NCBI GenBank assembly: GCA_024408905.1
Contig: JAKSUP010000100.1
Location: 1-5,691, forward strand
Direction: 5' to 3'
Source of the DNA: a bacterium
GTDB lineage: Bacteria > Cyanobacteriota > Vampirovibrionia > Gastranaerophilales > Gastranaerophilaceae
DNA: 5,691 nt
In this document: positions 1 to 5,691 of the stretch, piece after piece
How the letters are laid out: each line of letters begins with the position of its first letter
How positions within the stretch are numbered: position 1 is the first letter of the stretch
Position numbers and translations under genes: made by a program
The notes under the pieces: generated by a model
Seen by the model: the letters and a program-made list of their open reading frames with translations, nothing else
Database searches by the model: none
What the model was told of the DNA's origin: nothing

Positions 1-1321
1 CCATTTGTTCTTCTTTTGCAAGAGTCCATGGTGCATTATCTGTTACATATTTGTTTGTAATATCAACAAGTTCAATGATTTTTTGTGCTGCTTCTTGTAT
101 TTCAAAGTAATCAAAATGATGTTTTACATCTTTAATTATGTCTTTTGCAACATCAAAAAGCTCGGATTTAACTTTAAATTCGGGTTTTATATCACCTTCA
201 AAATATTTAACCAACATTGAAAGAGTTCTATTCAAAAGATTTCCCATAGAATTTGCCAAATGGGCGTTTACTTTTTCTTTGAAATCTTCGTCTGAATAGT
301 TTCCGTCTTTTCCACAAGGGGCTGCTGATGCCATATAATACCTCAATGGATCAGGACATTCCAAATTAAATGCTTCTAAAACGCTTGTTGGAGAAATTAC
401 GTTTCCCAAAGATTTTGACATTTTTGTTTGGTCAATTGTTATCCAACCATGTGCCAAAATGTGTTCAGGCAAAGGCAAATCTAGCGCCATAAGTATTGCA
501 ATCCAGTAGATACTATGGAATTTTAGAATATCTTTCCCGATAACCTGAACTGTTGCAGGCCACAACTTGTTGAATTGCTCTGAACTTCCGTCAGGATCGT
601 AACCGATTGCTGTTATGTAGTTTGAAAGTGCATCTATCCATACATAAATAACTTGATCTTCATCCCCAATTACAGGAACGCCCCAAGATACGTTAGTTTT
701 GGCACGAGAAACCGAAATATCTTCAATATTTTCTAACTGATTTAAAACTTCATTCGCTCTGAAAGCCGGTACTATAAAATCAGGATGTGTTTTAATATGT
801 TTTGCAATTGCATCTTTGTATTTTGTAAGTTTAAAGAAATAGTTTTCTTCAGATACAACTTCGGGTTTTTTCAAGTGGTCAGGACAAAGTCCGTCTTCTG
901 TTAAATCTTTTTCGGATAAAAATGCTTCGCAGCCTGAACAATAAAGTCCTGTATATGAATGTTTATAAATATCACCTTTATCAACAAGTTTTTTAAAAAT
1001 CTTTTGAACAACTTTTTCGTGTTGAGGGTCTGTTGTTCTAATAAATTGTGAATAATCAATGTCCAGTGCTTTCCAAGCGTCTTGGAATTTTTGAGAATTC
1101 ATATCACACAATTCTTTAGGTGACATGTTTTGCTGAGCAGATGTTTTTTGTATTTTTATACCGTGCTCATCTGTACCTGTCAAAAAATACGCATTATCGC
1201 ATCTTTGTGAAAAATGTCTGAAAAGTACGTCTGTAAGTATTTTTTCGTAAGCATGACCTATGTGTGGCGCGCCATTTACATAATCAATTGCAGTTGTAGT
1301 GTAAAATTTTTCCATTCTCAT
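1..1321 (-). CDS. metG: Methionyl-tRNA synthetase, N-terminal 440 residues (3' end beyond the window)
   Basis: Class I aminoacyl-tRNA synthetase that charges tRNA-Met (including the initiator) with methionine, using ATP, in the cytoplasm. I translated it from the minus strand; the frame is open to the left edge. The ATP-binding HIGH motif is at residues 20-23 (PHIGHAYEK) and KMSKS at 300-304. A single zinc knuckle is formed by Cys128, Cys131, Cys146 and His149, the arrangement of the Thermus-type enzyme. The anticodon-binding helix carries Asn361 and Arg365 (GNLLNR), and Trp432 in NAPWTLAK matches the Trp that stacks on the CAU anticodon. Family members run about 500-650 residues, so the end of the anticodon domain and any C-terminal tRNA-binding domain lie outside. 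Two in-frame starts are possible, at 1321 (MRMEK) or 1315 (MEK). GAGGG lies 4 bases before the first ATG and 10 before the second; I chose the first, without certainty. It has its own promoter, so it need not belong to the ftsH operon. No key residue is missing. Confidence 0.96.
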   Translation of the reverse strand, partial: MRMEKFYTTTAIDYVNGAPHIGHAYEKILTDVLFRHFSQRCDNAYFLTGTDEHGIKIQKTSAQQNMSPKELCDMNSQKFQDAWKALDIDYSQFIRTTDPQHEKVVQKIFKKLVDKGDIYKHSYTGLYCSGCEAFLSEKDLTEDGLCPDHLKKPEVVSEENYFFKLTKYKDAIAKHIKTHPDFIVPAFRANEVLNQLENIEDISVSRAKTNVSWGVPVIGDEDQVIYVWIDALSNYITAIGYDPDGSSEQFNKLWPATVQVIGKDILKFHSIYWIAILMALDLPLPEHILAHGWITIDQTKMSKSLGNVISPTSVLEAFNLECPDPLRYYMASAAPCGKDGNYSDEDFKEKVNAHLANSMGNLLNRTLSMLVKYFEGDIKPEFKVKSELFDVAKDIIKDVKHHFDYFEIQEAAQKIIELVDITNKYVTDNAPWTLAKEEQM

Positions 1322-1350
1322 TTGTCCCTCTATCTACTCTATCGGGAAAA

Positions 1351-1360
1351 ATTATAACAC
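1351..1360 (-). promoter_or_regulatory. Extended -10 promoter of metG
   Basis: On the minus strand a perfect TATAAT (1356 down to 1351) is preceded by TGT, giving the extended -10 TGTTATAAT. Transcription would start near 1344, leaving a leader of about 22 bases, too short for a T-box or riboswitch. No good -35 hexamer lies 16-18 bases upstream, where the sequence is an AT palindrome. That fits an extended -10 promoter. The start site is inferred. Confidence 0.6.
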
Positions 1361-1366
1361 AAAGGG

Positions 1367-1386
1367 AACAAAATATATATTTTGTT
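1367..1386. repeat. Perfect 20-base AT-rich palindrome upstream of metG
   Basis: The sequence is AACAAAATATA followed by its exact inverted half, a 10+10 dyad with no mismatch and no spacer; the flanking bases (g/g) end the symmetry. It lies just after the PAP2 stop codon and, counted from the predicted metG start site, at about -23 to -42, so it covers the -35 region. It could be an operator for a dimeric regulator, or a weak AU-rich hairpin at the end of the ftsH operon. It has no GC-rich stem or long U tract, so a classical intrinsic terminator is unlikely. Confidence 0.55.
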
Positions 1387-1398
1387 GCGTTCTTATTC

Positions 1399-2019
1399 TT
1401 ACATATTCATTGCTTTGCAGATAATTATATATAGATTTACAAATATAAAACCGATAAATAACCCTGCAACAACATCCAACGGATAATGTGCGCCTAAATA
1501 TAGTCTTGAAAGTGCCACGAATAATATATACAAACCAAATACTACTGATAGAAAATATTTCCAAAATTGGTTACCGACATATCGCAATATAAGGTAAATA
1601 ACAATACCTAAAAGACACATAGACATCATTGCATGACCTGACGGGAAACCATATCCGGAGAAACCAAGCGTAGGACGTTCTCTGCCTATAGCATTTTGCA
1701 TAAAATTAAGAGTCAAGCCTGCAGCTTCCATTATAAATAAAAACAGAAATGCCTTGAAATACCTAGCATGAGATAATAAAACAGCAGTCACGGTAATTTT
1801 GGGCCACAAAAGATGATTAGCAAATCCGAAATTTGTAATAAAATTGACATACGTCGCAGGTATTGGTGCTAATAAAGCTTGAATGGATTTCAATAAATTA
1901 TAATCAAATTCTTTAACATTTGGTGCATATATAATCATCAAAGTAATAGCTGCAGCAAATATTAATGAAAAAGTAACATAGTTCCAATTTATTACAACAC
2001 TGCTTGAATTATCCCTCAT
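1399..2019 (-). CDS. PAP2-family membrane phosphatase
   Basis: Integral membrane phosphatase of the type 2 phosphatidic acid phosphatase superfamily. Members remove phosphate from lipid phosphates, in bacteria often undecaprenyl pyrophosphate (PgpB/BcrC type) or phosphatidylglycerol phosphate, at the outer face of the inner membrane. The protein has 206 residues, usual for the family, and about six hydrophobic segments (roughly 13-31, 74-84, 88-106, 130-147, 155-173, 183-201). Motif 2 is PSGH at 126-129 and motif 3 is SR-x5-H-x3-D at 171-182, with the catalytic His129, His178 and Asp182 present. Motif 1 is QNAIGRERP (108-116): Arg115-Pro116 are present, but the usual leading Lys is Gln108 (codon CAA). 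It starts 9 bases after the stop of the membrane-protein gene, and its AAGGG Shine-Dalgarno overlaps that stop, so translation is probably coupled. The substrate cannot be read from the sequence; undecaprenyl pyrophosphate recycling is a guess supported only by the envelope context. Confidence 0.88.
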   Translation of the reverse strand: MRDNSSSVVINWNYVTFSLIFAAAITLMIIYAPNVKEFDYNLLKSIQALLAPIPATYVNFITNFGFANHLLWPKITVTAVLLSHARYFKAFLFLFIMEAAGLTLNFMQNAIGRERPTLGFSGYGFPSGHAMMSMCLLGIVIYLILRYVGNQFWKYFLSVVFGLYILFVALSRLYLGAHYPLDVVAGLFIGFIFVNLYIIICKAMNM

Positions 2020-2028
2020 TTTATACCC

Positions 2029-2517
2029 TTATATTCCACCTTTTAAGCCGATTATTTTATTATATATATCTACGATAATAGGAGTAATTTCGCTTACAAA
2101 TACTGCAAAAAAGAATAATGCTCCAAAAACAGCAACTATTTTTTGAATATCAGAAAACAAAAATACTCTTTTCTTTTTAATTTCTTCAATACTTTTATAT
2201 TCCTCTTGAAAAGGTTTTATAGGAAGTTTTTCTTCTATTGTTTCTAAGACATTTCCAAATTTAATTTTAATTAATGTATTATAAGTATCAACATTCATCC
2301 ACCAGAGAGTACAAACTCCAATACCAATAAGTGAGAATAACAGAGGTGCAGAAACTTTATCCATAAAAACAACGCTTGAAGTATAAATCATCGCAAAAAT
2401 TATTACTACAAAAGCAACCATATAAAATCTGTTTGTCGTAAAGTTTCTGTCGATAAATCTGTCTTTTTGTTCTGCATATAGTTTATATTCCCTAAAAATC
2501 AATTCATCTCTATCCAT
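2029..2517 (-). CDS. Small three-helix membrane protein, RipA-like (8xMP) candidate
   Basis: The protein has 162 residues. A charged N-terminus (1-30, rich in D/E/K/R with an ending N-x3-NRF) is followed by a hydrophobic pair at about 31-51 and 57-74, a cytoplasmic-looking central segment (76-118), a third hydrophobic helix at about 125-148 and a short basic tail. The central block, WWMNVDTYNTLIKIKFGNVL (72-91) followed by ETIEEKLPIKPFQEEY, resembles from memory the RipA family of octameric membrane proteins, named after a Francisella factor needed for intracellular growth; I could not search to confirm this. There is no catalytic motif and no signal peptide beyond the first helix. It follows ftsH by 2 bases, with a strong GGGAGGG Shine-Dalgarno lying in the last codons of ftsH, and precedes PAP2 by 9 bases. 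It is almost certainly cotranscribed and coupled. A role at the membrane with FtsH, as substrate or partner, is only inference from position. Confidence 0.8.
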   Translation of the reverse strand: MDRDELIFREYKLYAEQKDRFIDRNFTTNRFYMVAFVVIIFAMIYTSSVVFMDKVSAPLLFSLIGIGVCTLWWMNVDTYNTLIKIKFGNVLETIEEKLPIKPFQEEYKSIEEIKKKRVFLFSDIQKIVAVFGALFFFAVFVSEITPIIVDIYNKIIGLKGGI

Positions 2518-2519
2518 TA

Positions 2520-4400
2520 TTAACCCTCCCAGTTTTCAAATGTTCTTCTTGATTTAACTTCATTCATCAAATCTTCAAATTCTTTTTCATCAAGAGTTTC
2601 TTTTTCAAGAAGATTTTTTGCGATGAATTCTAACATATCTTTATTTTCATTAAGTAATCTTTTCGCGTATTCATAACGCTCATCAACAATAAGCTTAATT
2701 TCTCTGTCAATCTCAGCAGCAATTTCTTCAGAAAAATCTCTTGTATTACCGAAATTTCTGCCCATAAATACGTGCTCTTGTTCTTTTCCGTATGCCATAT
2801 TACCCATTTTATCGCTCATACCGTAAGCTGTTACCATACGTTTCGCAAGCGCTGTAACTTTTTCCAAATCGTTTGACGCACCTGTTGTAATACAATCTTT
2901 GCCGTATATAATTTCTTCTGCAACACGACCACCCAAAATCATTGTTATTTGATCTAACAACTGATTTTTTCTCATTGTCAAATGGTCTTTTTCAGGTAAA
3001 GTAAGTGTAATCCCAAGTGCCATACCTCTTGGAATAATTGAAACCTTATGCAACGGATCGCAATTTTTAAGCAACTTAGCCAAAAGTGCATGACCAACTT
3101 CATGGTATGCCGTATTTTCTTTTTCTTCATCAGAAATAATTCTGCTTTTCTTTTCAGGACCTGCCATAACTTTATCAATAGCTTCTTCTAAATCAGGCAT
3201 ATCGATTTCTGATTTGTCATGGCGTGCTGCAAGTAAAGCTGCCTCATTTAATAAGTTTTGCAAATCTGCACCCGTAAATCCTGGAGTACGTTTTGCAAGA
3301 GTTTTAAGATCAACTTCTTGTGCAAGGGGTTTATTTTTAGCATGAACATTTAAAATCTGTTCTCTGCCTAAAACGTCAGGCTTATTAATAACAATTTGCC
3401 TGTCAAATCTGCCCGGTCTTAAAAGTGCATTATCCAAAATGTCAGGTCTGTTCGTCGCTGCAAGAATTATAATATTTGTATTTTCATCAAAACCATCCAT
3501 CTCAACAAGCAACTGGTTAAGTGTTTGTTCTCTTTCATCATGCCCACCACCTAAACCTGCGCCACGCTGACGACCAACAGCGTCAATTTCATCTATAAAA
3601 ACAATACAAGGTTGATGTTTTTTGGCTTGCTCGAACAAATCTCTTACACGAGAGGCACCAACACCGACAAACATTTCAACAAAATCAGAGCCTGAAATTG
3701 AGAAGAAAGGAACACCGGCTTCTCCTGCAACTGCTTTTGCCATCAATGTTTTACCGGTACCTGGGGAACCAACTAACAAAACTCCTTTAGGAATTTTTGC
3801 TCCCAATTTCACATATTTATCACTATGTTTTAAGAAATCGACAATTTCTTCGAGTTCTTTCTTTTCTTCGTCAATTCCGGCAACATCGGCAAATGTTGTT
3901 TTAACTTTATTATCCATAAGCATTTTTGCTCTGGATTTTCCAAAAGACATTGCTTGAGCACCACCTGCCTGAATTGAACGGATGATAAGGATAAAGAAAC
4001 CCAAAACCAAAAGAATTGAAATCAAAGAAGACCCCCAACCGAGCATTGAGCCATCGCCTGATTTCTTAACATTTATCTCAACATTATTTTTTTCTAATTG
4101 TTTAACTATATCGGAATTTTCAGGAAAAGAAACTCTGTATTGTAATTTTGCAGGTTTAACTTCTCCATACAAAGGATTGACTTCTGTTTTCTTTGCTTCA
4201 GGTTGTTTTACAGGAATAGCTATAAGAGAATCTTTTCCGATTTCTACACTCTTAATTTCCTTTTTCTCAACTTTTTGTAAAAAATTTGTATATGAAACTT
4301 CTTCTGTTGTAGATGTAGGCCCTGAAAACAGCATTGATACAAATGCAAGCACCATTACACCTAAAATTATATACATTCCAATTGACTGATTTTTATTCAT
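2520..4400 (-). CDS. ftsH: ATP-dependent zinc metalloprotease FtsH
   Basis: Membrane-anchored AAA+ protease that extracts and degrades misassembled membrane proteins and some unstable cytosolic proteins, working as a hexamer with the active site facing the cytoplasm. The 626 residues are full length. Transmembrane helix 1 is at about 8-26, an extracytoplasmic domain at 27-120, and helix 2 at about 123-142. The AAA module follows: Walker A GSPGTGKT (211-218), pore loop MFVGVG (243-248), Walker B IVFIDE (266-271), and the second region of homology with arginine fingers R328 and R331 ([10 protein letters not shown]). The protease domain has HEVGH (433-437; H433, E434, H437) and the third zinc ligand Asp511 (ASNDLEK). 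Small departures are Ser for the first Pro of GPPGTGKT and Val for Ala in HEAGH; neither touches a catalytic residue. The extracytoplasmic domain has a Lys/Pro/Glu-rich stretch (64-86) that seems extra. The ATG is preceded by AAGGGAG four bases upstream. It heads the probable operon ftsH, membrane protein, PAP2. Confidence 0.98.
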   Translation of the reverse strand: MNKNQSIGMYIILGVMVLAFVSMLFSGPTSTTEEVSYTNFLQKVEKKEIKSVEIGKDSLIAIPVKQPEAKKTEVNPLYGEVKPAKLQYRVSFPENSDIVKQLEKNNVEINVKKSGDGSMLGWGSSLISILLVLGFFILIIRSIQAGGAQAMSFGKSRAKMLMDNKVKTTFADVAGIDEEKKELEEIVDFLKHSDKYVKLGAKIPKGVLLVGSPGTGKTLMAKAVAGEAGVPFFSISGSDFVEMFVGVGASRVRDLFEQAKKHQPCIVFIDEIDAVGRQRGAGLGGGHDEREQTLNQLLVEMDGFDENTNIIILAATNRPDILDNALLRPGRFDRQIVINKPDVLGREQILNVHAKNKPLAQEVDLKTLAKRTPGFTGADLQNLLNEAALLAARHDKSEIDMPDLEEAIDKVMAGPEKKSRIISDEEKENTAYHEVGHALLAKLLKNCDPLHKVSIIPRGMALGITLTLPEKDHLTMRKNQLLDQITMILGGRVAEEIIYGKDCITTGASNDLEKVTALAKRMVTAYGMSDKMGNMAYGKEQEHVFMGRNFGNTRDFSEEIAAEIDREIKLIVDERYEYAKRLLNENKDMLEFIAKNLLEKETLDEKEFEDLMNEVKSRRTFENWEG

Positions 4401-4430
4401 AATTCTCCCTTATTATCTAAATGCCCTTTT

Positions 4431-4460
4431 ATTATAACAGAAAACTAATCTTATTGTTAG
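4431..4460 (-). promoter_or_regulatory. Promoter of the ftsH operon (extended -10)
   Basis: On the minus strand a perfect TATAAT (4436 down to 4431) is preceded by TGT, the same TGTTATAAT extended -10 as before metG. A partial -35, CTAACA (4460-4455, four of six matches to TTGACA), lies 18 bases upstream. The start site would be near 4424, giving a leader of about 24 bases with the Shine-Dalgarno at 4405-4409. I see no CIRCE heat-shock operator. Confidence 0.6.
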
Positions 4461-4468
4461 TAAATCGG

Positions 4469-4497
4469 TTGGTTAGCTAATATTAAAGTTTTATAGT
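4469..4497 (+). promoter_or_regulatory. Candidate promoter of the lytic transglycosylase gene
   Basis: TTGGTT (4469-4474) and TATAGT (4492-4497, five of six matches) are 17 bases apart. The start would be near 4504, with a leader of about 74 bases. A TATAAA at 4558-4563 is closer to the gene but would start transcription inside or next to the ribosome-binding site (AGGA, 4569-4572). If correct, this promoter lies back to back with the ftsH promoter and the two -35 elements are only about 9 bases apart, so competition for polymerase is possible. Confidence 0.35.
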
Positions 4498-4577
4498 GTT
4501 ACATAACTTTACAGAAAAGGCAATTTTGGAGTGTAGAAATACTTTACATGTTTAGAGTATAAACATACAGGACAATT

Positions 4578-5522
4578 ATGAGCTATTTTTCAGCAGGATT
4601 TCACATAGGAATGATTGACGGACTTTGCAGAAACTTCTTTGGGTTTTCGCCGGCTTTTACTATGCCTTGTTGGTCTATGCCAATTTGGTCAGCACCTTGT
4701 TGTTGCTCAAATCCGTTTGGAGGTTGGCTCGGTTTTAATCTGGGCTTTAACATAGGTTCTTTGGGTATGTTTTCAAGGCCACAATTAATGCCACCGGTGC
4801 CGACATTAACACCACCTGCATATACAATGCCACAATATCAAGCTTATAATGAACCCTATTGGAATAATAGTTCTATTTGGCAAACAAATAATCAAGCATA
4901 TTTTATGCCAATGGATACGTATAGTTTTAGTTCAAATAAATCCTCTGTAAAATCTGAGGGAAAAGATAATATTGATAAAACCATAAACGAGACAGGCGTA
5001 AAAAAAGAGTCCGGCAAAAAAGTAGCGCAAACAGGACAAACAAATCCAAAAGACAACATTGTTGTTCAAAAGGCAAACAGAACAAAAATAGGTGGTCCGA
5101 AAACAAAATATGATGATTTAATTGTCAAATATGCAAACAAATATGATTTAGACCCTAATTTAGTCAAAGCCTTAATAACTCAAGAGTCAAGCTTTGACCC
5201 GAATATAAGATCCCCTAAAGGAGCCATTGGTCTAATGCAATTAATGCCGGATACAGCAGTTGGGGTAGGTGTTGCTGATGAAAAAGACACCATTGAACAA
5301 AATACTGCCAAACGAAAAGACCCTGAAAAAAATATTGCCGGAGGAACAAAATATCTCAGAGAAATGATGGATAGATATCACGGAAATATCGAACTTGCAA
5401 TTGCTGCATATAAGGCAGGGCCAAGAAACGTAAAAAACAGCATTCCTGATAACGGAGAAACACCGAATCACGTAAAAAAAGTAATGCAATATTATAAAGA
5501 GTATAGTAGCAATATTGCATAA
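4578..5522 (+). CDS. Lytic transglycosylase (SLT domain) with unusual Cys/Trp/Pro-rich N-terminus
   Basis: The C-terminal third (about 175-310) is a Slt70/MltC-like transglycosylase domain, which cleaves the MurNAc-GlcNAc bond of peptidoglycan to give 1,6-anhydro ends. YDLDPNLVKALITQESSF carries the catalytic Glu203, followed by GLMQLMP (218-224), NIAGGTKYLREM (252-263) and AYKAGP (277-282; usually AYNAGP). Between GLMQLMP and NIAGG lies a charged insertion (234-250) longer than usual. The first 110 residues are strange: no ordinary signal peptide, all five cysteines within residues 17-43 (CCC at 41-43), many Trp, Met, Pro and Phe, and Gly-Phe-Asn repeats (52-60). A Ser/Lys-rich linker (115-178) joins the two parts. 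How it reaches the wall is unclear; the N-terminus may anchor it, form disulfides or be a lineage-specific export or sorting signal. AGGA five bases before the ATG supports the start. It is divergent from ftsH. The domain call is firm, the biological role open (wall remodelling or secretion-apparatus assembly). Confidence 0.9.
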   Translation: MSYFSAGFHIGMIDGLCRNFFGFSPAFTMPCWSMPIWSAPCCCSNPFGGWLGFNLGFNIGSLGMFSRPQLMPPVPTLTPPAYTMPQYQAYNEPYWNNSSIWQTNNQAYFMPMDTYSFSSNKSSVKSEGKDNIDKTINETGVKKESGKKVAQTGQTNPKDNIVVQKANRTKIGGPKTKYDDLIVKYANKYDLDPNLVKALITQESSFDPNIRSPKGAIGLMQLMPDTAVGVGVADEKDTIEQNTAKRKDPEKNIAGGTKYLREMMDRYHGNIELAIAAYKAGPRNVKNSIPDNGETPNHVKKVMQYYKEYSSNIA

Positions 5523-5550
5523 AAAAAAGCCGTTTCTTGTGAGAACGGCT
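5521..5550 (-). terminator. Intrinsic terminator on the minus strand
   Basis: A perfect 7-bp stem AGCCGTT/AACGGCT (5528-5534 with 5544-5550) encloses a 9-base loop. Read on the minus strand it is followed at once by eight T (5528-5521), a textbook Rho-independent terminator. On the plus strand no T tract follows, so it does not properly end the transglycosylase transcript. It stops a leftward transcript coming from the right, and the last U residues overlap the transglycosylase stop codon (5520-5522). Confidence 0.8.
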
Positions 5551-5568
5551 ACCAGACTTGGGGAGGAG

Positions 5569-5596
5569 GTATGAAAAACCATTCGGTTTTCCATAC
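5569..5596. repeat. Imperfect inverted repeat (hairpin)
   Basis: GTATGAAAAACC (5569-5580) and GGTTTTCCATAC (5585-5596) pair at 11 of 12 positions around a 4-base loop. On the plus strand the one exception is an A-C mismatch; on the minus strand it becomes a G-U pair, so the fold is complete only in minus-strand RNA (12 pairs, loop GAAU). That asymmetry suggests the functional transcript is the minus one. Confidence 0.7.
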
Positions 5597-5684
5597 TACA
5601 TATATCGGCATTTTTAGGAATTTCTTAACCAACATAAGTTTAATTTCATTCAAAAGTATGAGAGTGCAATAAAAAAAAGAGGGT

Positions 5685-5690
5685 ATTATA
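5685..5690 (-). promoter_or_regulatory. Possible -10 box at the right edge
   Basis: A perfect TATAAT on the minus strand (5690 down to 5685) would start transcription near 5678, toward the terminator at 5550-5521. Its -35 region lies beyond the window and cannot be judged. In AT-rich DNA such a hexamer can occur by chance. Confidence 0.25.
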
Positions 5691-5691
5691 G

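Larger units (their letters stand above)
5521..5596 (-). ncRNA. Candidate small RNA with C-rich unpaired linker (core)
   Basis: On the minus strand the core reads as a hairpin (5596-5569), an 18-base linker (5568-5551, CUCCUCCCCAAGUCUGGU) with no evident partner in either stem, and the terminator hairpin plus U tract. The linker is complementary to Shine-Dalgarno sequences (GGGGAGGAG), the usual way C-rich small RNAs block translation. The order hairpin, CUCCUC linker, terminator recalls cyanobacterial Yfr1. The 5' end is uncertain: from the TATAAT at the window edge the RNA would be about 158 bases, while the core alone is about 76. A rival reading is the 3' end of a protein gene: a minus frame open from the window edge stops at 5549-5551 (ending PPPQVW), inside the terminator stem. 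No known family is assigned. Confidence 0.35.

Noticed and set aside
1322..1398. T-box or riboswitch leader for metG.
   Set aside because: The whole gap is 77 bases and the predicted leader about 22, far too short for such structures.
2978..3178. Minus-strand 66-codon frame inside ftsH.
   Set aside because: It is an out-of-frame shadow of the FtsH protease domain.
3622..4389. Two plus-strand frames (3622-3957 and 3982-4389) opposite ftsH.
   Set aside because: Both are shadows of the highly conserved ftsH coding sequence, with Ser/Thr/Pro-rich low-complexity translations and no ribosome-binding support.
4558..4563. TATAAA as the -10 box of the transglycosylase gene.
   Set aside because: Transcription would start next to or inside the ribosome-binding site, and no -35 hexamer lies at a suitable distance.
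5241..5594. Minus-strand frame of 117 codons antisense to the transglycosylase.
   Set aside because: It runs straight through a strong minus-strand terminator with eight U and is antisense to a well-conserved catalytic domain.
5571..5672. Plus-strand reading frame of 33 codons starting after GGGGAGGAGG.
   Set aside because: The Shine-Dalgarno ends one base before the ATG, too close to initiate, and the start lies within a hairpin. The peptide shows no recognisable features. The purine run is better explained as the complement of the C-rich linker of the minus-strand RNA.
5549..5691. Minus-strand frame open from the right edge to TAG at 5549-5551, as the C-terminus of a gene outside the window.
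   Set aside because: It is short, contains a poly-Phe run from a T tract, resembles no family I know, and its stop lies inside the terminator stem. Kept only as an alternative to the small RNA.
1..5691. CRISPR array, insertion sequence, tRNA or rRNA gene.
   Set aside because: No spaced direct repeats, transposase, terminal inverted repeats, tRNA cloverleaf or rRNA sequence was seen on either strand.

Overview
The window is AT-rich, densely coding bacterial chromosome. It holds five genes and a short intergenic tail. Four genes lie on the minus strand, in transcription order ftsH, a small three-helix membrane protein, a PAP2-family phosphatase and metG (cut by the left edge). One gene, a lytic transglycosylase with an odd N-terminus, runs on the plus strand, divergent from ftsH. 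Nothing fixes the taxon. The low GC, standard code, single-knuckle zinc-type MetRS and the Cys/Trp/Pro/Met/Gly-rich leader of the transglycosylase would suit an uncultured gut lineage such as Gastranaerophilales (Melainabacteria, sister to Cyanobacteria). That placement is an impression, not a demonstrated fact.

Layout. Positions 1-1321 (minus) encode the catalytic core and the start of the anticodon-binding domain of methionyl-tRNA synthetase, behind its own extended -10 promoter and a perfect 20-base AT palindrome. Positions 1399-4400 (minus) look like one operon: ftsH, then 2 bases later a RipA-like membrane protein, then 9 bases later the PAP2 phosphatase. The internal Shine-Dalgarno sequences sit inside, or overlap the stop of, the upstream gene. 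The 177-base gap 4401-4577 carries divergent promoters: a good extended -10 for ftsH and a weaker candidate for the transglycosylase. Positions 4578-5522 (plus) are the transglycosylase.

The ftsH cluster is a membrane/envelope module. It combines membrane-protein quality control (FtsH), an uncharacterised membrane protein, and probable lipid-phosphate or undecaprenyl-pyrophosphate dephosphorylation (PAP2). The divergent gene acts on peptidoglycan. Functional links between them are inferred from position only.

The most interesting stretch is the tail, 5521-5691. Read on the minus strand it has the layout of a small RNA: a 12-bp hairpin, an 18-base unpaired C-rich linker starting CUCCUCCCC (complementary to Shine-Dalgarno sequences), then a perfect 7-bp terminator stem followed by eight U. 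A TATAAT box sits at the right edge. The architecture recalls the cyanobacterial sRNA Yfr1 (hairpin, unpaired CUCCUC-containing linker, terminator hairpin). Homology is not shown, and a protein-coding 3' end is a competing explanation.
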